From NCBI GenBank assembly GCA_965153355.1, contig OZ231126.1:49848001-49912000 (forward strand): a stretch of DNA of 64,000 nucleotides, written 5' to 3'. This stretch comes from Flaccisagitta enflata (lineage: Eukaryota > Chaetognatha > Sagittoidea > Aphragmophora). Numbering within the stretch: the stretch's first letter is position 1; the number at the start of each line of letters is the position of its first letter. This document shows, piece by piece, positions 1 through 11,108 of the stretch. The position numbers and the translations under genes were made by a program. The notes below the pieces were generated by a model. The model was given only the letters and a program-made list of their open reading frames with translations. It did no database searches and had not been told where the DNA came from.

Positions 1-340
1 CGGCCTCAACAACCAAATCCCTGCCTCAACAACCTAATCCCTGCCCCAACGACCTAATCCCTGCCCCAACGACCTAATTCCTTGCCTCAACGACCTAATC
101 CCTGCCTCAACGACCTAATCCCAACCTCAATGAATAAATCTCGACCTCAACCACCAAAACCCAACCTAATCCCAGTCTTAATGACCTAATCCTGGCGTCA
201 ACAACCTAATCCCAGCCTTAGCGAGCTTATCAAGACCTCAGCATCTTATTGAGGCCACAGCAACCTAATCGCGGCCTGAGCGACCTAATTGCGGCCTAGA
301 AGACCTAATCCTGGCCTCAGCGACCAAATTGTGGCCACAT
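1..340. repeat. Degenerate ~19-20 bp minisatellite
   Basis: Tandem units of the form CCTCAACGACCTAATCCCTG run from the left edge and decay toward 340. The array is probably cut by the window edge. No coding potential is seen. Confidence 0.85.
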
Positions 341-393
341 CTTAATGACAGACTCATCAATTTAACTGTGCAGCGGAGTTGTTACCCGAAGAC

Positions 394-690
394 TTTTAGT
401 CGCGGACACACGACTACACCTTGCCGTGTCGGTTGGTCCGTCCGTCGGTCCCTCTGCAATATTTTTAGTTATAGACACCCAGCTCTATAAGAGGCTTTGT
501 CTGTCCATCGGTCTGTTCGTCTGTGGTGATCGAGTTGGAAAGTCTGAAAATGCGCATTTTTGCCCCTGCCCACCCGTCCGCAACTGGTATTGGCCGTGTA
601 TCTGGCCTTGTTGAATTGCAATCGGTTTTTTGCAATATTGCTCCTGCCCAACTATCCGCGACTGGATTGCCATGTATCTGGCCTTGTTAA
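394..690 (+). repeat. GTCN dispersed element, compound copy
   Basis: The copy opens with the imperfect hairpin AGTCG...CGACT (399-416), followed by an ACTACACCTTGCCGTGTCGG box and GTCN tetranucleotides. A second CTATAAGAGG-type box with GTCN repeats follows at about 485-525. Two tail motifs of the GGCCGTGTATCTGGCCTTG type lie near 590-612 and 670-688, so two copies may be fused or one tail duplicated. Confidence 0.6.
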
Positions 691-1084
691 CTTAGTCATG
701 GTATGGGCCTCAGTTTAGTGCAGTGATCAAACAAAGATGAAGCATTTGCGGAGATAAGATCCATAAAATAAGTTTCTACAAGAAGCAGAATTTTAACGAT
801 CATTTGAAGAAAAAAAATTGAACAAATACATTCATCTTTAACATTGTCCTCATGCTCTATAATAATTGTTTAGCTTCATTGTCCTTCTTTTCTTTTCCTT
901 TTATGTTCCTTTCCTTTATCATTGTTATTCGTCTCCTCTTCTTCATTGTTTTTTTCCATCAATTCATTGTTGTCATTTTTCTTTTTCTCTTTTTCGTCGT
1001 TTTATCCCTTCGGCTTCAGTGTCATTGTTTTTCCCTTCTACTGCTGTTGTTCAACTTCATTATCATTGTTATTTTCCTTCTTCG
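691..1084. other. No feature seen; T-rich flank of a minisatellite
   Basis: AT-rich sequence grading into pyrimidine-rich sequence. Open frames here are low-complexity (Phe/Ser/Leu) and are not credible genes. Confidence 0.5.
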
Positions 1085-1400
1085 TCGTCGTTCTTCACTT
1101 TCACCGTCGCTGTTCTTCTTCTTCAGCTTCGTTCTCCTTCAGGATGGTCGTCGTTCTCCTTCAGCCTCATCGTCGTTCTCCTTAAGCCTCGTCGTCGTTC
1201 TCCTTTAGCCTCGCCGTCGTTCTCCTTCAGCCTTGTCGTCGTTCTCCTTCAGCCTCGTCGTCGTTCTCCTTCAGCCTCGTTGTCGTTCTCCTTCAGCCTC
1301 GTCGTCGTTCTCCTTCAGCCTCGTCGTCGTTCTCCTTCAGCCTCGTCGTCGTTCTCCTTCAGCCTTGTTATCATTCTTCTTCAGCATCGTCGTTGTTCTT
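1085..1400. repeat. 22 bp pyrimidine-rich minisatellite
   Basis: About a dozen tandem units of CCTCGTCGTCGTTCTCCTTC plus AG. Because 22 is not a multiple of 3, each frame reads a 22-residue peptide repeat spanning three units. The long frames over it are therefore repeat-driven. Confidence 0.85.
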
Positions 1401-1499
1401 CAGCATCCTTGTTGTTCATCTTCAGCATCTTTGTCTTTCTTTCATTAGTTGTTTTTGTCCTTTTCCTTCATTGTCGCTGTGTATACCGGGCCAAATAAC

Positions 1500-2250
1500 T
1501 TCTGGAATGTATCATTATTGAAAATACCAGTATTGTGCACAATTAAAGTTGATTCTGACGTCATATGGCTCACTGTTTGAGTATTATGAAACTAGTACTC
1601 CATGAGTTCTTTTTTTCCAAACGCTTGGAGACGAAGAATATTCATCTTACCTTGCTATAAAAAATTCCTGAGGTAGGAAACACTTCTCGCCGTTTCTCCG
1701 CCAAAGTTCCCCATGATAGGACCAAAAGAAATCAAGTAATGAAAAAAATGAGAAAAAAATAGAATCTCCGATCAGCGTCTTTGCAGTAAATTGATGCTTG
1801 CGGATATAAGATTCATCTACAACCATTTTCTCTTGATCATTGCTCGAAATCCCTGATGCATGTTTTCATACAATCTTTCGTACTATCACCATTTCTACCT
1901 GAGGACGCATCCATGTCAACCATAAATGTGATTTGGTTGAGAACATTTTCCTTCTCGTTCCTTCCTGATTCTTTTTTTCGTCTCTTCTTTTTTCTCTCCT
2001 AAAAATAAACGAATGATTTCGTCCCCCAAAGAAAACAAATGGCGTCTTAATCGCTTTTTTCTTTCGTTTCGATTTTTCCCTTTTTTATGCAGCGGCCCTG
2101 CTTTGGCGCATGTCATGGCATTAGAAAAGTTTAAGACTTAGATACTAAGTGTTACATTTCTCTCTTTTTGTGTTCTCAGCCAATTTTTCTGTATCCCTGT
2201 TTTGAGCGAACCAAACAATCGCGTGCGTTAGGCCGGGGCTGTAAACATCA
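1500..2250. other. No feature seen
   Basis: Ordinary AT-rich sequence with poly-T and poly-A runs. No splice-flanked open frame or repeat structure could be supported. Confidence 0.4.
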
Positions 2251-2251
2251 A

Positions 2252-2324
2252 AAAGTGGACAGACAGATAGACAGACCAGAATGACCAAAAAGCGCCTGAT
2301 GGAGTCGCGTGTATGTGACTAAAT
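2252..2324 (-). repeat. GTCN element fragment
   Basis: GACAGACAGATAGACAGACC is the reverse-strand GTCN run. It is followed by GGAGTCGCG...GTGACT, an imperfect version of the stem-loop at the element start. Confidence 0.5.
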
Positions 2325-2970
2325 CAACTTTCTGAAAATGCGATGACAAAGTTTTGGCAACGGGTACATCGGTCCATTCACAGTTGAGAATGTTTGTTTT
2401 CCTCCTTCATTATTCCGTCTCTGTCGTTTCTATGCGTCTGAATACATTTGATGGTCGTTTGTTGGGTCTTGTTTATTTATTTGCTTGTTTCCTTTTGGCT
2501 TACCAGTTTTTTTTCCTCTCGTTATTTGTCAGCTGTAACAAGAATGTGGCAGCCCTCTTTGATCATAACACTCTTAGTACGAATATATCATGTATTGCAG
2601 CTTGATTGTTTTCAAAGTCAGACCAAGTGAAAGTCTGAATGGTGTTCTAAGGCCTGTGTCTTAGCCTTTTAACTTTAAACTTAGAGCTTTGCATATCCGT
2701 GCACCAAATACAAACATTATTAAAAGAGGAAACGCCTAACTGTTGAGTCTGCCTTGACTAAGGTTTCATTACAGTGAAGTAAAACTTACCCTCTTTAGCT
2801 TTTCTTTATTTTCCGATGCTTGATACTTTAGTTTGGACTTGAGTACTTTTTGGTCCCATGCGACCCTCAAATACATAATTGAGAAAGCACATCGGGTAAA
2901 ACAACGGAGAAAAAGCAGCTCTAAAGTTCCTTATCACTCGGAGTGTTATCTATATTCGTTATTTCTATCG
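2325..2970. other. No feature seen
   Basis: AT-rich sequence without recognisable genes. Short frames have no supporting motif or splice context. Confidence 0.4.
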
Positions 2971-2971
2971 C

Positions 2972-2973
2972 GG

Positions 2974-3070
<97 letters not shown>
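2972..3070. repeat. (TTG)n microsatellite
   Basis: About 33 uninterrupted TTG units. They produce poly-Val, poly-Leu and poly-Asn pseudo-frames. Confidence 0.95.
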
Positions 3071-3072
<2 letters not shown>

Positions 3073-4569
3073 TTCTTCCTTTTTTTCATCATTGTTTTCT
3101 TTTCCATCGTCCTCCTCTTTCTCGTCTCATGCATTTCTCATGTTTTATGTGCCATTGGTCGTTACTCGTTAGTAGTTTGGTCTGTATGTATCGGAAATTT
3201 CCGCTTCATTGAGGCGCGATAAACATTATTGGTATTCGTTTCTCGCTTTTTCCCGCCTTCTTCCCCCGTCGTCTTTTTTTGCTCCCTTCATTCATGGAAG
3301 GGGAAAAAACAAGAAAAATGAGTAAAAAGAAAAAAAGAAATGGGTGGGGAGAAAAAGAAAAGGAAATTAAATATAAAAAACTCAGTACTGCGTATTTCCA
3401 TGCTGCGTCCTCGCATCACTATCAAGCAGATATCAGATATCAGGCGTTTGTGAGTTGGCTAATGACTTACGCCCAAGTAAGATATATGACAATGGGCTTT
3501 ATTCACCGCAACTAACTGGTAACTAAGCTTTGTTTTTGATAAAGAATTACTATCTGACAGAACATTCATTTTGGGTGCAACCCATATCCTTCAAAATTAT
3601 AAGACCTTCACTCAATCAAGAGGAACCTCCATAAAAACGGATACCTTTAGATGGTCAATCAACCATCATTCCAAGACACATGGAAAGATAAGACGGGAAA
3701 CCACTTATGTCTTATGCAATGAAATTGTGGAAAGCCTACTTCCTGTTGGGCCAGTGAGATGAATTTTCGACCGAAATCTTCTGAAATATTTGGGCTACTT
3801 CGGTTAGGATTTGTTCACTAAAAGCATGCCTTTTTCACTCTTCCATTATGTGGTTTTCCGCCTAATTTTTTCCCCATGTGTTATCCTTGTTGATGTTTTA
3901 CTGTTATTGAGATTTTGGGCAATTCTCTGACTGCGAAACAAATGTCACGGACCAACAGACGTACTGGTTGACTACCAAAGCCTCCATACGGAAAGAGTGT
4001 GAGTCGGCATCTGTACAAAATAATTTCCTAGAGGAGCGATTGTTAGGAGGAGGAAGACTGCCTTTGTAGGAAAAGCGGGGAATTTAAGATGCATGAAAAA
4101 ATAAAAGGGAGGAAAATCAAATAATTTCAAGGCCGCCTAGGCATGGGTGCGTCTTGTGTGGATATGTGCGGGGTGGGGGGCGAGAAGGAAGGGCGCAGGG
4201 TCTCGTTGGGTTATGAGGATCTCATGAAAAGCATAAACACAAAACTCTCGATACGTTTACAATTTTGAAAATGCACTCGGATACAGAAACGCTGAAACAG
4301 AAATGGATCAACTGATCATGAATGAATGACCAACTCTTTAGGAGGGACGATGGACTCACTTGTGACTAGAGATCAACTTGAGTGTCCCTCGGTTGGTTTT
4401 CATACCTTAGGCAGATGATTATATCACATATAATACGCCAATCTAACTACCTACATTTCCCCTTGGTGATTAAGGGGTGACTAAGAAAGGGGCCTCAGGG
4501 GACATGGATGAGCTTACACAGGGTGATATTTTTCATGTGGGGGAAAGTATTAAGACATCAAATTTTAAC
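3071..4569. other. No gene seen
   Basis: Mixed AT-rich sequence with a G-rich patch near 4,165-4,180. Small frames at 3,279-3,515 and 3,571-3,762 lack any recognisable motif. Confidence 0.4.
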
Positions 4570-4750
4570 TACAGGGTGTTTCACGCGTTTTGAGGTTTCA
4601 AGAATCGACATAACTTTTCTCCTAGAAAAGTTATTCCAATTTTGAAAAAAGGTCTGAATAGATCTTGAAGTGCAGTTTTTTGATGTCACCAATTTTTTGT
4701 ATTTGCGCTTTTTACCTTGGGAGCTACGGGAGTTTAAAGTAAACAACATT
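4570..4750 (+). mobile_element. Tc1/mariner-like MITE end
   Basis: TA followed by CAGGGTGTTTCACGCG is a terminal motif of the same type as the MITE ends at 19,192 and 21,409. The interior (CATAACTTTTC..., GTCACCAATTTTTT) resembles sequence in the hairpin at 43.8-44.2 kb. No matching right end was found, so this is a solo or truncated end. Confidence 0.45.
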
Positions 4751-4959
4751 ATCCAGTTAACTAAACATGGTGAAGAAAAAAATGGACAACTTCTTTTACT
4801 AGTTTCTGGTCAACTATTGGCCTGGATTACAGAAAATCTATGACTGTTTAAAAGCTCTGCAAAAGATTTTCAAAACGCGACGTTGCTGGACATTGTAGCT
4901 TCATTCATTTAGAAATCCTGTTATATCGTCCCTGATTTTGGCCATGGTAATTAACAGTA

Positions 4960-7560
4960 CTTTAACGCCGTTAATTAACACTATATAGGTACCAGGAAAT
5001 TAACTAAGAAAAACATTTCTTTATTTTTGAGAAAATTACTGAAAATAGGTGCTGAAGGTTGTTGTTAATTATCAGGTACCTATATGCTGTTAATTAACAT
5101 GCTGTTTTTGATGTTAATTAACACCCCATTTTAGGCGTTAATTAACACAAAAAAAATATAGATTATTAACAAATTGTTAAAAATATACCATTTTTTGGTG
5201 TTAATTAACGGTTGCAATGTGGTGTTAATTAACATGAAAAACAGCGGGTTAATTAACACAAAAAAAATATAGATTATTAACAAATTGATTTTGTACCTAT
5301 ACGCTGTTAATCAACATGCTGTTTTTGATGTTAATTAACACCATATTTCAACTGTTAATTAACCCAAAAAAATATAGATTATTAACAAATTGTTAAAAAT
5401 ATTCAATTTTTTTGTGTTAGTTAATGGGAGAAATGTGGTGTTAATTAACATCAAAAACAGCGTGTTAATTAACACAAAAAAATATAGATTATTAACAAAT
5501 TGATTTTGTACTTACACGCTGTAAATTAACATGCTGTTTTTGATGGTAATTAACACCCAATTTCATGCGTTAATTAACACAAAAAAATATAGATTATTAA
5601 CAAAATATTAAGAATATACAATTTTTTTTTGTTAATTAACAGTTGAAATGTGGTGTTAATTAACATAAAAAACAGCGTGTTAATTAACACAGAAAAAATA
5701 TGGATTATTAACAAATTGATTTTGTAGCTATACGCTGTTAATTTACATGTTGTTTTTGATGTTGATTAACACCACATTTCATGCGTTAATTAACACCAGA
5801 AAAATATAGATTATTAACAAATTGTAAAAAATATACTATTTTTTTGTGTTAATTAACAGTTGAAATGTGGTGTTAATTAACATAAAAAACAGCGTGTTAA
5901 TTAACACAGAAAAAATATAGATTATTAACAAATTGATTTTGTACCTAAACGCTGTTAATTAACATGCTGTTTTTGATGTTAACTAACACCGCATTTCACC
6001 TGTTAATTAACATAAAAAAATTTTATATTGTTAATATTTTGTTAATAATCTATATCTTTTTGTGTTAATTAACGCATGAAATTGGGTGTTAATTACCATC
6101 AAAAACAGCATGTTAATTAACACAGAAAAAATATAGATTATTAACAAATTGATTTTGTACCTACACGCCGTTAATTAACATGCTGTTTTTTATGTTAATT
6201 ATCACCTATTTTCATGCGTTAATTAACACAAAAAATGATATAGATTATTAACAAAATATTAAGAATATACAATTTTGTGGTGTTAATTAACAGTTAATGG
6301 GAGAAATGTAGTGTTAATTAACATATACAACAGTATGTTAATTAATAGCGTATAGGTAAATAAAATCAATTTGTTAATAATCTATATTTTTTTCCAAAGT
6401 TAATTAACACGCTGTTTTTTATGTGTTAATTAACACCACATTTAACTAACATTAACACCAAAAATGGTATATTTTTTACAATTTGTTAATAATCTATATT
6501 GTTTTGGTGTTAATTAACGCATGAAATGTGGTGTTAATTAATGTGTTACCGCATGTAAATTAACAGCGTATAGCTACAAAATCAATTTGTTAATAATCTA
6601 TATTTTTCTGTGTTAATTAACATGCTGTTTTTTATGTTAATTAACACCACGTTTCAACTGTTAATTAATACAAAAAAAAGGGTATATTTTTTACAATTTG
6701 TTAATAATCTATATTTTTTTGGTGTTAATTAACTCATGAAATGTGGCGTTAATTAACATCAAAACAACATGTAAATTAACAGTGTATAGCTACAAAATCA
6801 ATTTGTTAATAATCTTTTTTTTTCTGTGTTAATTAACACATTGTTTTGATGTTGATTAACTCCAAATTTCACCTGTTTATTAACACCAAAAAATTGTATA
6901 TTCTTAATATTTCGTTAATAATCTATATTTTTTTGTGTTAATTAACGCATGGTAAATTGTTAATTATCATCAAAACAGCATGTTAATTAACAGCGTTAAG
7001 TACAAAAAATCAATTTGTTAATAATCTACATTTTTTCTGTGTTAATTAACATTGTTTTTGATGTTAATTAACACCACATTTCTCCCATTAACTAACACAA
7101 AAAAATTGAATATTTTCAACAATTTGTTAATAATCTATATTTTTTTGGGTTAATTAACAGTTAAAGTGTGTGAATTAACATCAAAAACAGCATGTTGATT
7201 AACAGCGTATAGGTACAAAATCAATTTGTTAATAATCTATATTTTTTTGTGTTAATTAACTCATTGTTTTTCATGTTAATTAATTGATAGAATTGTTATA
7301 TCATCACCAAAAATTGTATATTTTTAACAATTTGTTAATAATCTATATTTTTTGTGTTAATTAACGCATAAAATGGGTGTTAATTAACATTAAAAACAGC
7401 AGTTAATTAACAGCATATAGGTACTCGATAATTAACAACAACCTTCAGCACCTATTTTCAGTAATTTTCTAAAAAATAAAGAAATGTTTTTCTTAGTTAA
7501 TTTCCTGGTACCTATATAGTGTTAATTAACGACTGTTTTTTTAGTGTTAATTAACAGCAG
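4960..7560. mobile_element. Foldback-like element: inverted arrays of ~216 bp units
   Basis: The ends are inverted copies: ACTATATAGGTACCAGG begins near 4,980 and its complement ends near 7,520, each followed inward by about 120 matching bases. The left half holds direct repeats whose marker TTGATTTTGTA starts at 5,285, 5,500, 5,716, 5,933 and 6,149 (spacing 215-217). The right half has the complementary marker near 6,365, 6,581, 6,797, 7,010 and 7,220. Each unit carries several TTAATTAA palindromes. Orientation switches at about 6,290-6,370. This matches the architecture of foldback/Galileo-type elements, whose terminal repeats are tandem subrepeats. No transposase is seen. Confidence 0.75.
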
Positions 7561-7850
7561 AAAAACTACCGTTAATTACCGGTACTTTTTTGCCTTTTAT
7601 TTACAATTTTGTCAATTAGAGGCATTAATGTGCCGTTAATTAACGCAGGGTAAATCGCTCACGATATATCTCACTGGACGGGTCCACCGACCGACACAGT
7701 TACTCCCTGATGGCGCTGATATGCAGAATTTGTCTAGACAAGACTGGGAATTAAGATAGTATCACTGTATCATTTATGTGTAACATTCGGGTGTGTCAAT
7801 ATGCAAAACATTAATCCCTTAGAGTATAACACACATGAGTGTAACATATA
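7561..7850. other. Flank of foldback array, with GTCN trace
   Basis: Further TTAATTAAC motifs continue to about 7,645. CCACCGACCGACACAG at 7,684 is a short reverse-strand GTCN trace. Confidence 0.35.
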
Positions 7851-7852
7851 TA

Positions 7853-7918
7853 GGTATGTATGTATGTATGTATGTATGTATGTATGTATGTATGTATGTA
7901 TGTATGTATGTATGTATG
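7853..7918. repeat. (ATGT)n microsatellite
   Basis: About 16 tandem ATGT units. Confidence 0.95.
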
Positions 7919-9190
7919 GATGGGACAAATATGGACATTCTTATCTTTTCATCAGGACTCAGACGTCAGGAGTCGTGGAGCACTGAACTAGGTGAGCGTC
8001 CTCTCATCTCGACTGGTCGGGGTCATTTCAGGTGCTGATGATTTGCGATGATCGGTCAAAATAGGAGAGAGTGAGTGAGAATTGGAGGACGGGGAATACA
8101 GTCCAGAATGACCAGTTGCTTGAAGATCTACAGCCATCAGGTCGTAAAAAAAAAGAGGGAAAACGAGGACGATTAACATCATGAATTCGCGATTGCCGAG
8201 GAATGGAGCACGATTGGCTCTCGAGGTGTGTATGGAGCGATTGAAGATTGATGAAAACTAAGGGTTGAAAGAAAAGAGAACACAATGTCAATCGTGCACA
8301 TAGGCACAAGACACTATCATCTTAATCTTGCTAATCGCCGAGTGTCTCATGAGTCAATGTGAACGTGGGGACCATCAAGGAGGGGCATGGGTGATTGTCG
8401 CGAGATTTTCATGCTGGACATTGGGATGGACATCATTGATGATTGCCACACGCCTGTCGAGGACATTTAGACAATTTAAAGAGGACATGGCTGATTGTCA
8501 CGAGTCTTGTGTTGGACTATGATCATCCACGATTGTCAAAATCTCGTGCCCCGAATACCGTCGTGATTTTGTAGGCAATTCAAAAGAATTTGTAGGCAAT
8601 TCAAAAGAATAAAAAAATCACTGCCTTGCGTGATACGCTCATGGCCTGTCCATTACCTCGGACCTTTTCATTAAACGTCATCTGAGATCCACTGTACGAA
8701 TATGGACGACAAAAGGTAAGCAATTCAACCATTTACGACATAAAGAAAATAACAACGAAGACAGAACAACATCAGCAACCACCAAAAACAAAAGACAAAA
8801 ACACAAAAAACAACAAAAACAAAAACAAAAACAAACCGATTTTGTACGTGTGACCTCATCAGTTATTGCCGACCAATCGCAAATTAACGTTCTTCACGCG
8901 ACGCCGTACGTCCGCATCAACGATCGTCAATCGAGGGTCAACCGCGAATAGATGATAGCCATTGAGGATAGACAATGAAATCGTGAATCAGGGCCATTAT
9001 TTCTCTCATTCACGCTCATGATTCTTAGTCTACGCCCTATGGTTGAGGCCAATGATCGCCAATTGCGCTTTGGGGACAGCGCTTGAGGTCTTGTCCTTCT
9101 AATGGATCAGCACGCTTTTGCATTGGACTCTTTTGGATACTATCAGGCACGATTGAACAATGAACAGATTGGGTACTCTTCTTGCTGATT
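7919..9190. other. Unassigned region with scattered GATTG-type words
   Basis: No gene could be supported. Words such as GATTGTC, CGATTG and ATGATTG recur at irregular spacing, suggesting a decayed repeat. At 8,568-8,610 a ~21 bp unit (TTTGTAGGCAATTCAAAAGAA) minus its last base is directly duplicated. A CAAAAA-rich run lies near 8,780-8,835. Confidence 0.35.
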
Positions 9191-9192
9191 GT

Positions 9193-9251
9193 CTGTCTGA
9201 CTGTCGGTGTGTCGGGCGGTCTGTCTCTGTCTCTGTCTCTCTCTCTGTCAC

Positions 9252-9304
<53 letters not shown>
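9193..9304. repeat. (TC)n microsatellite with TCTG start
   Basis: Mixed CTGT and TC dinucleotide tract. Confidence 0.9.
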
Positions 9305-9306
<2 letters not shown>

Positions 9307-9309
9307 GTG

Positions 9310-9725
9310 CTTTAAAGAAGGATGTATTTCTAATCCTTCAACGCAATGAGAGCCATTGAGAATAATTTCAATCGTTGCGAAATTCTAATCAGTCACAGCT
9401 TTGCAGCGAAGCCGAGCTGGGGATGTCGTTGTTGTGGTGATTGCTTTTTTGTCATTATTCGCTGGTACCAAGCGTAATAACGCCGGTGTAGCTGTCGTGA
9501 TAATGCAGTAGTTTTTGTTGGCAGCCCACATTAATGATGTAACAACGCTGCCACTCGTCACTCATTCATCTTCGCGCAGAAAGAGAGGCCATGTGACAGG
9601 CGGAAACGTGAGATGAATGTATGGAACTGTTGTTGCTGTTGTCGTTGTTGTTGGAGTCGTTGTTGTCATTCAGGGAATCATTCATTTTGTCCGTTGTTGG
9701 ATGCGTTGTTGTCTTGTTGCTGTTT
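9310..9725. other. No gene seen; short TTG-rich patches
   Basis: Unremarkable sequence with TTG/GTT-rich patches at 9,625-9,725. Confidence 0.35.
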
Positions 9726-9727
9726 TT

Positions 9728-9835
9728 AGATGCGTCCGTCAGGAACGCATCTCTATAAGAGGGTCTGTCCGTCCGTCCGTCCGTCCGTCCGTCCGTCCGT
9801 CCGTCCGTCCGTCTGTCCGTCCGTCCGTCCGTAAC
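9728..9835 (+). repeat. GTCN element: hairpin plus (GTCC)n
   Basis: AGATGCGT (9,728-9,735) pairs perfectly with ACGCATCT (9,745-9,752). CTATAAGAGGGTCTGTCC follows, then about 17 GTCC/GTCT units. This stem differs from the AGTCGCGT stem of other copies by a compensated two-base change. Confidence 0.7.
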
Positions 9836-10179
9836 GCCTGTGCGAAAACCGCGTTTCTTGGCTGATTTTGTTCACGGTGGCCACGGTGAGATCCTGTGTT
9901 GAATCAATTGATCAACAAACGTGTTTAAATAGTGTCCATTGCCACTCTGTCGCTTCATCTGCCTGTCCATCTGTGCCTCCATATATGTCACATAAATATC
10001 TAGCGCCAAAGTCAATACACGAGGAGACACAGTCCGGACGCGTCGTTGCCCGGTCGGGCTTGTTGTATTGTGTTTGGCAGCCAATATTTCTGACGTAACA
10101 AAATTGTCACTCGTCGCCCGTCAGTCCCCGCGCTGGAAGAGTGGCTATGCGACGGGCAACATGAGTGGATATAATTTCA

Positions 10180-10183
10180 ACAG

Positions 10184-10239
<56 letters not shown>

Positions 10240-10262
10240 GCTGTTGTTGCTGTTGTTAGTTG
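10180..10262. repeat. (GTT)n microsatellite
   Basis: About 25 GTT units, with a few GCT variants at the right end. Confidence 0.92.
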
Positions 10263-10295
10263 TTGTTGTTCGCTGATGTTACTGCTGTTGTAGTT

Positions 10296-10327
10296 CTTCT
10301 TCTTCCTTTTCTTCTTCTTCTTCCTTC

Positions 10328-10359
<32 letters not shown>

Positions 10360-10452
10360 CTTCTTCTTCTTCTTCTTCTTTTCCTTTTTCTTTTTGTTTT
10401 TGTTTTTGTTTTTCTTTCTCTTCTTCTCCTTCTTCTTCTCCTCCTCCTCCTA
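10296..10452. repeat. (TTC)n and related pyrimidine repeats
   Basis: TTC array followed by TTTTTG and TCC variants. The arginine/serine-rich frames are artefacts of the repeat. Confidence 0.88.
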
Positions 10453-10469
10453 TCTCCTCTTTTCCAACC

Positions 10470-10530
10470 TCTCTTCAAGAGACTTTGTCAATCCGTCCGT
10501 CGGTCCATTTGTCCGTCGGTTTGTAATACA
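10470..10530 (+). repeat. GTCN element fragment
   Basis: The palindrome TCTCTTCAAGAGA (10,470-10,482) is followed directly by CTTTGTCAATCCGTCCGTCG and further GTCN units. The CTATAAGAGG box is missing. Confidence 0.45.
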
Positions 10531-10842
10531 TCAGACGAAAAGCGCGCGCCCATCCTTGTCCGTCCGCGACTATATTGTAACCTCGGGTAACTGGTTGTTT
10601 CTCCTTTTCGTTGTACCCCGGCTTTCCTCTCCCCTCTCATTCTCCAAACACCCTCGCCTCCCACCGGCCCCACGGCCCAGTTTTCCAATATTGTTGGCAT
10701 GAAAATCAATTGTGAATATGTAAGTTAACTGCCAACAACAATTACATTCGCTTTGATGATTAATGTTGTATCCGATAACATCGGTGCTACCTCACACAGT
10801 ATAACTATTGAGTATGAATATTGAATACACGGGTAAATCATA

Positions 10843-10942
<100 letters not shown>

Positions 10943-11030
10943 ATTGTTTCATGGCACCGGATAGAGTAGCGACGCCGTCTCTATATTGAGGTCATTCATC
11001 AAGCAAAACAGCATGAGAACAACATCTAGT

Positions 11031-11037
11031 TATAAAA
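11031..11037 (+). promoter_or_regulatory. TATA-like box
   Basis: TATAAAA lies 72 bases upstream of the predicted start codon at 11,109. This would place transcription start near 11,060 with a short 5' UTR. The (GA)n tract upstream could act like a GAGA element, but that is inference. Confidence 0.4.
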
Positions 11038-11108
11038 CTTCGTAGAAAAGAGAATTACGTGAATGCGCAAGTTTTATTCATTGGGGCAGGGAAAAAAAAA
11101 CCTACAAT

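Noticed and set aside
1-340. CRISPR-like appearance of regularly spaced repeats (also 27,370-27,690, 38,425-38,680 and 40,545-41,290)
   Set aside because: Units are contiguous degenerate minisatellites without unique spacers, and the genome is eukaryotic.
394-690. Helitron interpretation of the GTCN element (hairpin near one end)
   Set aside because: There is no CTRR 3' end or TC 5' end, and the tail ends in CCTTG followed by T-rich sequence.
866-1498. 210-residue frame at 866-1,498
   Set aside because: It reads the 22 bp minisatellite and pyrimidine-rich flanks, and all three frames are open, so it is compositional.
9765-9835. (GTCC)n as an ordinary microsatellite only
   Set aside because: It is preceded by a hairpin and a CTATAAGAGG box shared with many copies, so it was treated as part of the GTCN element.
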